From Petrolisthes cinctipes (taxonomy: Eukaryota; Arthropoda; Malacostraca; Decapoda; Porcellanidae), in assembly GCA_033782935.1 (NCBI GenBank), contig JAWQEG010001335.1, positions 1 to 64,000 on the forward strand: a DNA stretch of 64,000 bases, given 5' to 3'. Both the position numbers and the translations under genes were made by a program. The notes beneath the pieces are model-generated. The model saw only the letters and a list, made by a program, of their open reading frames with translations. It was not told the origin of the DNA and did not search any database. Shown here piece after piece: positions 34,728 through 44,795 of this stretch; positions within the stretch are counted from its first letter, which is position 1, and the number at the start of each line of letters is the position of its first letter.

Positions 34728-36241
34728 AGGGTTGGAGTAATTACAATTCAAATTCTTAATTACAATTACATTATTAAAATGTTTAATGGCAATTATAATT
34801 ACAATTACTCACGTGAAGTTCAATTACAATTACAATTACCCAGCTTCGAACAATAAGCTTTGGTTAAAAAGAAAAACACTAGTATCGACTGAAGGGGGAA
34901 ATTTTGTGTTGGTAAATCTGGAGCAACTGAATCCTCCAACCTATTCCAAGCAACAGAACACCATTATTTTTGCTCATCTCGTCCTGTTTCCTAGCTTACT
35001 ATGGAGAAACCAAGGCACTCCAATGTACCAAAAAGGAGAGAGGGGAAAGGGGGGAGGAAAAGGGAAGGGCAAAGGATGAAGAGAGGGAAAAGGAGAGAGG
35101 GTGAGGGTCGAAGGAGGAAGAAAAGAGGAGAGAGAGGGAGAGGGAGAAGGTCGGGAGAGACAGAATGACACACAAGAGACAGACAGACAGACAGAGGGAA
35201 GGTCAAAGAAGGGAGGAGGGTAGGTAGCAGACAGAATGACACACAGACAGGCAAATAGACAGAAAAGTATAGTAGTATGGTAGTATTCATAAGTACTACT
35301 CACCATTATCACTTATATGCCTTCTACTATCACAATCATAATACATGTCACCATTATTTTTAATATTATTATCACCAGCATCACTAATGCAAAGTTGCAA
35401 ACATGAACATCATCAATTCATCATAATTATATCCCTGTTACAAACTTACTGTTATATGATCGTCATAACAAGTTTTGTAAACATTACCATCTTGCTCTTA
35501 CTTTCACCACCAGTACTACCACTATACAGTACTACTAGACTACTATTTTACTATCAGCACTAGCCTACACCTACGAGTACAGCGATCAACTTTCCAACAA
35601 ATGAGCCTATTAACTATGACACCGGTCACCATCATCACTAATCACTATTACGTAATTTCATTGTCACATTATCACCATCACATTCATTAGGGTCATTACC
35701 AATTGAACTATCATCACCATCTCAGTTACTACAGTACAGTCATACTCATAACGTCTAGCACTAACAAAATCATCATCACCAGGAAACGGATAACTATACA
35801 ATGTCATTCTTACCGTATCTTTAGAATAGAAAAGTGAAGAGGTGAAGAGTGAAGAGTGAGGACCTCGCCGTATGAAAGTCTAGGAGGCAATGAAATATTA
35901 TGTCCCGAGTACTCCCGACTCTCAAACTCCCAATCCCCCTAACAGTGAAAAGTGGACGTGTCTGATTCTCGTATAATACGTAGTAAGGGTTGCCATACTT
36001 CATAATATACAGTATACACATATTTGCCATCATAGCAGTATATACAAGGAATATCAGAATTTTAGTACAACTTACTTTTTTCACAATAACAATGAAATTA
36101 CAATTACTTTATAATGTAATTAATTATAATCACAAGTACTTCATTAAGTTCTACATCCAATTACAATTATAATTACAATTACATAATTTCTGTAATTAAT
36201 TACATTTCAATTAAATTACAATTACAATTACTCTAACCCTG
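34727..36241. mobile_element. Non-autonomous hAT element, 1515 bp, 8-bp target duplication
   Basis: Begins CAGGGTTGGAGTAATTACAA and ends with the inverse TTACAATTACTCTAACCCTG. CTCTCAAC directly flanks both sides (34719-34726 and 36242-36249), an 8-bp duplication typical of hAT insertions. Both subterminal regions carry many AATTACAATTA motifs. No transposase is visible. It interrupts a CT minisatellite whose ACACAGATATAACAACAAA unit occurs on both sides. A fragment of the TTAA MITE family (about 34895-35030) and a purine-rich tract (35031-35230) lie inside. Confidence 0.85.
34895..35030. mobile_element. GGTAAATCTGGAGCAAC family MITE nested in the hAT element
   Basis: Ordered blocks GTTGGTAAATCTGGAGCAAC, TCCTCCAACCTATTCCAAGC, AACAGAACACCATTATTTTT, GTCCTGTTTCCTAGC and CAAGGCACTCCAATGTACC. 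Confidence 0.75.
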
Positions 36242-36268
36242 CTCTCAACACAGATATAACAACAAACT

Positions 36269-36308
<40 letters not shown>

Positions 36309-36320
36309 ACAGATATAACA

Positions 36321-36356
<36 letters not shown>
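36242..36356. repeat. CT minisatellite with AACACAGATATAACAACAAA spacer
   Basis: Two units of (CT)n plus the 20-bp spacer. One further unit lies left of the hAT element at about 34630-34726, showing that the hAT insertion split the array. Confidence 0.9.
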
Positions 36357-36486
36357 GGTATATATGCAAAGCTACTATAGTCGATTCTCTCCCACACATA
36401 ATTAATACATTTTTTATCCATTACACACATGCACACCTTTTACCCCAGGGAGTGATAATTATGAAAGAAATTATGCAACACATGTG

Positions 36487-36886
36487 CAGTTGGACACATG
36501 CAGGTATTCGCGGTACAGCCCAGGAGGAAGATCGAGTGGGTAGAGCAAGAGGAGGAATGGAAGGAGGTAGAGGGAGAGCGGAGAAAGGGTGAGGAAGTTG
36601 AGTGAGGAGAAAGAGACTTGGTAAACTCATAGCTAGTTGAAGGTAAATCATGGTTAATTGAGGGTAAATCATGGATATTTGAAGGTAAATTAATCATGCT
36701 TGTCCCTCTCCAGTAACCAGTGATTGCTATCTGGTATTTTTGCTTATCGTCGCCCATCCCACATCATAAATTCTACCCCTGGTATATCTTTTTGATCGCA
36801 AAGTAACCTGCAGGCTGACACTGCATGGGAGGAGCTGAGCATCTTCCACCAAGACTCTATATACAATGAATTCATGTGTCCAACTG
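36487..36886. mobile_element. MITE with CAGTTGGACACATG ends, copy 1
   Basis: CAGTTGGACACATG on the left and CATGTGTCCAACTG followed by TA on the right. GGTACAGCCCAGGAGGAAGAT near the left matches the inner arm of the copy at 61706. About 400 bp, longer than the sister copy. Confidence 0.7.
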
Positions 36887-36899
36887 TACAAGTAGCCTA

Positions 36900-37093
36900 C
36901 AGTCACGAGCCATAATAAGTATCAGGTCTGCTTCGAGTAGTCTGCATCATGGAGTAATATTCGAGCTCCATCAACAAGATTAGTAAGAGCCAGGAAGGAC
37001 AAGTGTTGTATTGGGTTCATTGGCACGTCTGATGATTTGACACTTCAACAACAACAACAAGACCGGCTGGATACTCATTATGGGTCGTGACTG
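36900..37093. mobile_element. TA-flanked MITE (CAGTCACGAGCC ends)
   Basis: Inverted ends CAGTCACGAGCCATAATAAG and CTCATTATGGGTCGTGACTG, with TA on both sides. The interior is shared with the copies at 1991 and 11405. Confidence 0.85.
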
Positions 37094-37256
37094 TACGGAG
37101 CTGCTAAATGAAGTGAACATCGTGGGTAGGGGAGGGAGGGAATAATAAGTTTCTTTGTATCCAGGAAGAAATAATTATGGAGAATTATTTTGTCCAACAC
37201 AGTCCCGAGTTAAGAAGGGAACTGTTTTAATTAAGGACTTTTTTTTTTTTTTTTTT

Positions 37257-37408
37257 TTAAGGACCCTCTTGTGATCGTGCACGGGAACTACATGGGTGAT
37301 TTTTATTTCTCCTGACTGACTATGCCACGAAACAAACATCTATAATTATAATATCTAGTGTTTCGTGGCAATGTTTAAAATTTCCGACTACATCAGGGAT
37401 CCCATTAA
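37257..37408. mobile_element. TTAA-flanked foldback MITE (GGACCC family), copy 3
   Basis: TTAAGGACCCTCTTGTGATC at the left, inverted ACATCAGGGATCCCATTAA at the right; internal ATGCCACGAAACA and GTGTTTCGTGGCA. Confidence 0.8.
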
Positions 37409-37882
37409 GTAAACAGAGATGTGGAAGAAATTGTCTGAAATTCCCAATATCATAACACAGAAATAAAATGGAAGAGAAATAACGATAAAGCTGCAGCATA
37501 CATTTACTCATCATTTTTCGGGTCCGTTCCATATATTCAAAGATTTTTACAGGACTATTAGGCATGACCAAATAAATACTCCTGTCAGTCCTCATCCGAA
37601 ATACAACAAGAATCTCCATCCAACCAACCAACCTCGCACCCCAACTAACCCCCTCCTGAAACACTCTTAATTGGTCGAACTTGGGTTGTATGATAGAGAT
37701 TCAGAATTAATCCACGAATCAGAGAACTAGTTAACGAGACCCCATTCCCTTCCTCCAAGTTCCCTCTCCAAGTTTACCTCTATACCACTTCACCAACCAG
37801 GCTCATCATTCCTCATTCAGCTGTTGCCTGACCTGTACTGCACTTTACAACTACCACCACCGCCACCATCACAGTAAGCAAG

Positions 37883-39911
37883 ATGAATAGAACCTTCACA
37901 TTATCACCAGTACTGTTGTTGATGATGGTTGTTTTACTGTTGACAACCACAACAACCACCACCTCCTCCCCCTTGGCTCACCAGGACTGTAAGTACTGTG
38001 TATGATGTATATATTATGTATTATTATATTAGTTAACCTTGCCCCTCGTTCTTGAAGTGTGTGTGTGTGTGTGTGTATGTATAAAAATGTTCGTATCCTT
38101 GTTTGTTTCTGAAGTGATTAGTTAGCCTTGCCCACTCATCGTTCTTGAAGTGTGTGTGTATGTATAAAAATGTTTGTTTCTGAAGTGATGGCAATGTGTT
38201 GTTTTGACGATCCTTGTCTGTGTATAAAGTAAGTGCATATATATATAGTAATGTTGTTTGAATCGTATACTTTCTGAAGTGAGTGTAATGTGTTGTTTGG
38301 ACCTTTAAATGTTTCTGGGAGTGTAATGATGTTTTTTTAACCTTGTTTGTTTGTGAAGTAAGTTGTGATGTTGATTGGGCTTCGTTATAACCTTTCACTA
38401 TACTTCTCTTTTCTGAATTCATTGTATAACCTCCTGAGTGGGTTTTTTTTATAACCTAATTCTTTTTCTGAAGTGCATTCAGTAATAATAAATATCTTTT
38501 TGCTTCGTTAACTTACTTCAGGCGTTTCAGTACAGCGCCTTTATACTGTATATCAATAACTATAATATTAATGAACTATATAGAGGCTACATGGCATTAC
38601 AGCACCTCTGAATATTATAAAGTACAGTCACGGCAAATAGTCCTTGATCAGGGTGTAAGGGGAAGTCTGGTCAAGGATTATGTGCCGCGACTGTACATCT
38701 CTAAACCTACATGAATCTGAATACATCTGTCTATCTATTTCCTTTTATATATAATGATCATATACTCATACAGCTAGGTGTACATTCATTAAACACATCA
38801 CAAAACCTGCATGAATCTGAACACTTCTAATCAATATCACAAAACTTGCATGATTCTGAACACTTCTAATCAATATTTTTATACATACAGCGAGGTGTCC
38901 CTTCTTAGACCTAGCAGCCGCCATCTTCCCAGTCGGCCAGAGTCCCCAACCTTGTACCAGCACCTCTGACTGTCCAAGGGAACAACTTTGCTGCCCCGTC
39001 AGGTCCTCCTCTACCGACCTCTGCCTCGATCCGATATGTGAGCATAGAATAAATTGTAGGGTAGGTAGGTGTAATATTGTAGTGATTTGTTTTAATGCTG
39101 GTATAGTGAAGTCTGCATGGGCGGTATATAATGTGGTCTGCAAAATGTATGGCATAAATGGATAGATGGAGAGCTAGTTATGTAAAGGGAAAAGGGGTAT
39201 TAATTGTATTGTAGATGAGGTACGTATATTTCGAGTTTACATTACTGAATTGAAGTGAATCCTTTTATTATACAATAGTCCATTTTCTTGTACCAATTAT
39301 AGGGAAAATATATATATATATAAATTTATACATAGTGTGAGTGTATGGAGTTATATAATTATACATGAGTAATGTAATTGTTTCCTAAAAATGTGTGGTT
39401 TGTGGATGAAGGTTAGTACAGGACAAGGGAACAAGAGAAAGGTGATTCATTCATGGCCACAATCTCCGATAATAAAAACAATAATGCATTCCGATTGAGG
39501 TTGGAAGTTTGTACTGGTTCGGTCCATAAGGTTTGTATCATTACTTGTGTGTTCTCTACACCACGAGCCATTGGAACGAAAGGTGAAAAGAAAATGTCAC
39601 TGCACCACTCTTGGGAAACACAGGACCTTGAGCCTTGGTGAGATTTGTATTTCTGAAAGCCATCGACTATCATGATAAACTGTAACACACGGAAATAGTG
39701 TGTTCAGTATTTTTTCTTGGATTTATTTATTTACTTATTCATTTATTTTCCAGCGAGGTGTCCTTCGTTCCCTGCAGCAGAAAGTCTCTCGCCACCCATA
39801 CGGTGCAACAGAGACTGTGACTGTCCCCAGGAACAGATATGCTGCCCAAGTGACAATAGTCGTACCAACGTCTGCCTCTTCCCTAGACCACCTAACCCAT
39901 TTCCCCAGTGA
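37883..39911 (+). CDS. WAP gene A: secreted protein with two WAP domains (inferred)
   Basis: Coding exons 37883-37988, 38891-39037 and 39754-39911 (TGA), 136 residues if all are joined. Exon one gives a signal peptide (LLLMMVVLLLTTTTTT) ending in a Thr/Ser stretch. Exons two and three each encode a WAP (whey acidic protein) domain, starting RCPFLDLAAAIF and RCPSFPAAES, with SDCPREQLCCP and CDCPQEQICCP cores. Both WAP exons begin CG-AGG-TGT after a CAG in phase 1. Exon two ends at a GTGAGC donor also in phase 1, so the pair can be spliced in frame to give a two-domain protein. If that donor is skipped, the frame runs to a stop at 39163, giving a one-domain form. WAP proteins of decapods (crustins) are haemocyte antimicrobials or protease inhibitors; the role here is inferred. 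AATAAA at 39970. Confidence 0.8.
38625..38693. mobile_element. Tiny TA-flanked foldback MITE (69 bp) in gene A intron
   Basis: Inverted ends CAGTCACGGCAAATAGTCCT and AGGATTATGTGCCGCGACTG, with CTTGATCA-type pairing inward, flanked by TA. Confidence 0.85.
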
Positions 39912-40131
39912 TTGAAGGAATATCAACCTTTTAGTAGTGGCAGGCTATATATATACTGGTTTTCTAACTAATAAACAAATGTATTTAGACTAGTAATGTC
40001 AATCTTTTTAATTAAAGGCTAATTTTACAATACAGGTATAAATTGTTCGGCCAGTGGTTCTCATTGAGGGGATCATGGCATTATTTAGAGGGTCAACTGC
40101 TGATTGTTAACATTTCAGGTACACTCTCAAT

Positions 40132-40311
40132 CCATAAATAATCGAAGTCTGATATCTAAAGCAGGCGTTTTCTGGACGACAGCCCACCCAAATAATCATG
40201 AGGTCACACACATTTCGAACAAATGATGGAGGCTTTGGGTGGGCTGTCGTCCAGAAATCGCCTGCTCTATAGGGCGTAGACTCGGGTGGGCTAGGGATTA
40301 TGGATTGAGTT
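40132..40311. mobile_element. TA-flanked foldback MITE (GACGACAGCCCAC core), copy 2
   Basis: Outer ends ACTCTCAATCCATAA and TTATGGATTGAGT; inner arms CAGGCGTTTTCTGGACGACA and TGTCGTCCAGAAATCGCCTG. It shares its core with 34068 but not the outer ends. Confidence 0.85.
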
Positions 40312-40958
40312 TACGTGAAAAGAATGTAAAGCAATAAATGGATATTAGTTTGTTAATGGAATTGAGACCTGCTTTCTTTCTTTAATGTTAGTTCTTATTG
40401 TACTTGCTCTGGGGAAGATATTTAGTTGAACGATTTTCTAGATGGTTTTTAATGAATAATTCTCGGCACTATTACAGTATATCTGGTATTAATAAAATAA
40501 TCATATATTTAGAAGAGTTTGTAATTATACCCACTTTCTTAGTACGACTGACAGCACCCGCTTTTTCTATTTTTTTTTTTATTTTTTTATTTTACAGACC
40601 TTAGAGAATCCCTTACTCTCTCCACCCCATGTATTTCTTGTCCTTTACCTGCCCTTTGCCCAATATATATAGAACTCCAGTTTGCAATTTGTTATTCCCC
40701 CTTTCTCCTACTTAATCTTTTTCTGCCTCGCCTATTATTGCCTTCCTACCAAAATAATTCCTTGGGTGCTGTACTTCTCATAAAAATAATAATAATAAAA
40801 TAATAATCTCTCGTGAAATGTTCTTCTCTCACCAATCACACGCCCATCGAAGGAAGAGAACTACAAAAATGCGCAGTTGTGAAGTAGGAAAACTATAAGC
40901 CGAGGCATTGGGAAGTCCAGCAGAGTTACTAAGGTTCTTGTGTAACCCGTCCACAATG

Positions 40959-41119
40959 TTAAGGTGGTAATTCGTTTTTGTTACATTGGAGTGCCTTGAT
41001 TCCTCCAAAGTATGCCAGGAAACAGGACCAGGAGAGCAGAAATAATGGTGTCCTGTTGCTTGGAATAGTTTGGAGGATTCAGTTGCTCTAAATTTACCGA
41101 CACCGAATCTCCTTCTTAA
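40959..41119. mobile_element. Full 161-bp TTAA MITE, GGTAAATCTGGAGCAAC family (inverted)
   Basis: TTAA at both ends. On the plus strand it reads TTAAGGTGGTAATTCG, GGAGTGCCTTGATTCCTCC, AAAGTATGCCAGGAAACAGG and CTCTAAATTTACCGAC. It has the same length as the copy at 51325. Confidence 0.85.
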
Positions 41120-41253
41120 CTTCTCGGTACCACAGGGATTTATTTTTGCCTTGAAGGTAAGGCTACATTCTTTACACGATGCAGTGTTCCCAACGACACA
41201 TGCAGTATCCTGAAAAACGAGTAATATTACTATCCACTTTAGCTCTGTGTGTA

Positions 41254-41405
41254 CAGTGGGTCTAAAAAGTATCGCGCAGGTGGAGTCCGATGGTTCTGTA
41301 AATGATCGCTACAGCTCGTGATAAACAAACTCGTTTTCAGTAGCCATCGTCTTAGGTGTCAGAATGTTTCACGAGGGAAATGCGCGATACTTTTTTGATC
41401 GAGTG
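41254..41405. mobile_element. TA-flanked MITE (AAAAAGTATCGCGCA ends)
   Basis: The left end TCTAAAAAGTATCGCGCA and the right end TGCGCGATACTTTTTTGATC are inverted, and TA flanks the element. No other copy is in the window. Confidence 0.8.
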
Positions 41406-41759
41406 TACAGTGTATGTGTAAACAATCTTGGTATAAAGTTTTTATTTTTTCGCCTTTTTGGTATGAGTGAATCTTGGTGGAAAAAAATAGCGTTGTCTTG
41501 CTAGGTGATGTGAAGCCCATCTCCAATATTCAGAGTATCGTAGGTATAAGGATTATTTTTTATACATAGATCATGCAAGCATTAACAAACTTGTTCGTGA
41601 TATTTACTCATAAAAAAAAATACAAAGTAAAAATTATCCTCTCATTTTATTATGTAATATTTATTTTTCCGACATGAAATGAGTATATCTTGAGTGAGAA
41701 ATGAGCTTTAAAAATTGTTTTATATGATTAGATTCACTCCACATCTGAAATGAGTTTTC

Positions 41760-41939
41760 TCTTGTGTAACACTGGAACTCGTAAAAAAAAAAAAAAAAAA
41801 AAAAAACACACAATACAGGATTCGAACTTAAACAATATACACTCTAGGACTAAAGTCGTATCCTTTACCACCAGAGGTCACTGTTATAATATAGTGTTTT
41901 GTGTGTGTGTGTGCGTGTGTGTGTGTCCTTTTTTATTAT

Positions 41940-41972
<33 letters not shown>
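41760..41972. repeat. Poly(A), SINE-like tRNA fragment, TG and poly(T)
   Basis: A-run at about 41780-41804, then on the minus strand a degenerate tRNA-like piece (GTTCGAATCCTG B-box-like, ACTTTAGTCC, GGTGGTAAAGGATA). Then TG at 41900-41926 and a T-run at 41940-41972. The tRNA-like block, with ACTAAAG-CGTAT and TACCACCAGAGG, recurs at about 46331-46375, followed again by a TG tract. Possibly a duplicated segment or an old SINE. Confidence 0.5.
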
Positions 41973-41973
<1 letters not shown>

Positions 41974-42043
41974 GTTAGGTAGTGGTGAGGATTTCCTTGA
42001 GGTGGCAGTAAGGAGCCGAGAACACGAGGGTGGGACCAGTGGG

Positions 42044-42101
42044 TATATATAATGTGTCAGTGGTCTTTCCGTTACTCAGTCAAGCTCCAGATCTCACACA
42101 G
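42044..42101 (+). promoter_or_regulatory. Core promoter and non-coding first exon of WAP gene B
   Basis: A TATA box (TATATATAAT, 42044-42053) lies about 30 bp upstream of an arthropod-type initiator TCAGT (42076-42080). A candidate 5' UTR exon then ends CACACAG with donor GTAACA at 42102. Gene C has the same arrangement at 51574. The acceptor for this exon would be at about 44616 or 44784, just before the signal-peptide exons. Confidence 0.65.
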
Positions 42102-42128
42102 GTAACAACAACACCTCGTCTAAATTGA

Positions 42129-42329
42129 TTAAGGGGGTGCGGGAATAGGGGGGCAGGCTTGGGGGGGAGGGGTTTATGGGGGTGCGTGAGTAGGGGGAGG
42201 ACAGGCTTGGGGAGTGCGAGAATAGGTTACATGTAGGCTTTCCACACACCCCAAGCCTGTCCCCCTATTCCCACACCCCCCTGGTCCCCCCCCCCCCCAA
42301 GCCTGTCCCCTACACCCGCACCCCCTTAA
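42129..42329. mobile_element. G-rich TTAA foldback MITE, copy 1
   Basis: Bounded by TTAA. The left arm opens TTAAGGGGGTGCGGGAATAG and continues with GGCAGGCTTGGGGGGG; the right arm is its inverse, CCAAGCCTGTCCCC then CGCACCCCCTTAA. All G-runs are on one strand in the left arm and all C-runs in the right. Located in intron 1 of WAP gene B. Confidence 0.85.
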
Positions 42330-42598
42330 TGAGCAGCAAAGTATCCAGTGCCTAACAAGCTTCAATTACTTCTGCTTGCTGTGGTTATCTATCGCCTTTG
42401 TTAACTTTACACCATAATCTTTACACCATATCAACCCCCCCAAAAAAGCATACAACTCCCATTTTCACAGGGTATATAAATAAAATTATTATGGTAATTT
42501 AACCCATCCACTCCACTCATACCCAATTCATGCATGCAGCGAGTTGATAAATCATTCGTGGTTTCACTTTGACGAGAACTTGGATAAACAGAGAGCAA

Positions 42599-42619
42599 AA
42601 AAAAAAAAAAAAAAAAAAA

Positions 42620-42689
<70 letters not shown>

Positions 42690-42720
42690 ATAATAATAAC
42701 AATAATAATAATAATAATAC
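42599..42720. repeat. Poly(A) followed by (AAT)n microsatellite
   Basis: About 22 A, then about 33 AAT units with scattered AAC. Confidence 0.95.
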
Positions 42721-42883
42721 CCTTACTCGAGCACCTCAATCCCCTGTTGTGCTTCCCTTTCTCTTAGCTTCCTTCTGCTGTCACGCAACTCCTGCCGTGA
42801 AGGTCATCTTTTTATGCTTGTGACGCTTCCATGTGTTGTGGTGAGATGATTACCTTGACTGCCTGTGCCACCATGTATGTACA

Positions 42884-44567
42884 CTATCCCCAACCACCAT
42901 ATCTCAACCACCTCACTACCCACAACCACCATATCTCAACCACCTCACTATCCCCAACCACCATATCTCAACCACCTCACTATCCCCAACCACCATATCT
43001 CAACCACCTCACTATCCACAACCACCATATCTCATGTACCTCACTATCCTCAACCACCATATCTCAACCACCTCACTATCCCCAACCACCATATCTCAAC
43101 CACCTCACTATCCACAACCACCATATCTCAACCACCTCACTATCCCCAACCACCATATCTCAACCACCTCACTATCCACAACCACCATATCTCAACCACC
43201 TCACTATCCACAACCACCATATCTCAACCACCTCACTATCCCCAACCACCATATCTCAACCACCTCACTATCCACAACCACCATATCTCAACCACCTCAC
43301 TATCCACAACCACCATATCTCAACCACCTCACTATCCACAACCACCATATCTCAACCACCTCACTATCCACAACCACCATATCTCAACCACCTCACTATC
43401 CCCAACCACCATATCTCAACCACCTCACTATCCACAACCACCATATCTCAACCACCTCACTATCCCCAACCACCATATCTCAACCACCTCACTATCCCCA
43501 ACCACCATATCTCAACCACCTCACTATCCACAACCACCATATCTCAACCACCTCACTATCCACAACCACCATATCTCATGTACCTCACTATCCTCAACCA
43601 CCATATCTCAACCACCTCACTATCCACAACCACCATATCTCAACCACCTCACTATCCCCAACCACCATATCTCAACCACCTCACTACCCACAACCACCAT
43701 ATCTCATGTACCTCACTATCCCCAACCACCATATCTCAACCACCTCACTATCCACAACCACCATATCTCAACCACCTCACTATCCCCAACCACCATATCT
43801 CAACCACCTCACTATCCACAACCACCATATCTCAACCACCTCACTATCCACAACCACCATATCTCAACCACCTCACTATCCCCAACCACCATATCTCAAC
43901 CACCTCACTATCCACAACCACCATATCTCAACCACCTCACTATCCACAACCACCATATCTCAACCACCTCACTATCCCCAACCACCATATCTCAACCACC
44001 TCACTATCCACAACCACCATATCTCAACCACCTCACTATCCCCAACCACCATATCTCAACCACCTCACTATCCACAACCACCATATCTCAACCACCTCAC
44101 TATCCCCAACCACCATATCTCAACCACCTCACTATCCACAACCACCATATCTCATGTACCTCACTATCCTCAACCACCATATCTCAACCACCTCACTATC
44201 CACAACCACCATATCTCAACCACCTCACTATCCCCAACCACCATATCTCAACCACCTCACTATCCACAACCACCATATCTCAACCACCTCACTATCCACA
44301 ACCACCATATCTCAACCACCTCACTATCCACAACCACCATATCTCAACCACCTCACTATCCACAACCACCATATCTCAACCACCTCACTATCCACAACCA
44401 CCATATCTCAACCACCTCACTATCCACAACCACCATATCTCAACCACCTCACTATCCACAACCACCATATCTCAACCACCTCACTATCCACAACCACCAT
44501 ATCTCATGTACCTCACTATCCACAACCACCATATCTCAACCACCTCACTATCCACAACCACCATATT
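42884..44567. repeat. 32-bp minisatellite, about 52 copies, in WAP gene B intron 1
   Basis: The unit is CCACCATATCTCAACCACCT plus CACTATCCCCAA. Variation is almost only substitution: a C/A/T site in TCCNCAA, rare ACC for ATCC, and five units with CATGTACC for CAACCACC. The five variant units start at 43022, 43566, 43694, 44142 and 44494, all separated by exact multiples of 32, so the array is free of indels over at least 1.47 kb. Because 32 is not a multiple of 3 and the unit has no stop in any forward frame, three overlapping frames of 583, 568 and 532 codons stay open; none is considered coding. Confidence 0.97.
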
Positions 44568-44628
44568 ATGATAAAGAATTAACTATAACAACTACCACCC
44601 ATAAACTCTTCCTTCAGCCACAAGCAGG

Positions 44629-44748
44629 ATGAACAAGGTCACTCTGTCATTACTTCTGGTGGTCCTAATGGCAGCCACCACCACCACCTACATTTATTGC
44701 TTTGCTTCAGAAATGAATATACTTTACATGGTGTCCAAAAATGAATGA
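44629..44748 (+). pseudogene. Dead duplicate of the WAP gene B signal-peptide exon
   Basis: Encodes MNKVTLSLLLVVLMAATTTT, matching the functional exon at 44796 (same start context CCACAAGCA[G/A]GATG and same acceptor type). The segment containing the end of the exon and its GT donor is missing, so the frame runs on into intron-like sequence and stops after 39 codons. The downstream intron piece ATTTATTGCTTTGCTTCAG (44691 on) recurs at 45087 after the functional copy, so the two form a tandem duplication. Confidence 0.75.
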
Positions 44749-44795
44749 TATAGCTTTACCTACTTATATCTTTTATCTGTACAGCCACAAGCAAG

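Noticed and set aside
40052..40080. Possible further hAT end (CAGTGGTTCTCATTGAGGGG)
   Set aside because: No matching inverted end or 8-bp duplication was found; the sequence also resembles the 3' flank of WAP gene B, so it was treated as shared flank.
42831..44632. Three overlapping open frames of 532-583 codons with His/Pro/Ser/Thr repeats
   Set aside because: They are the same 32-bp minisatellite read in three frames; all three give the same repeated peptide, and the array lies in an intron of WAP gene B.
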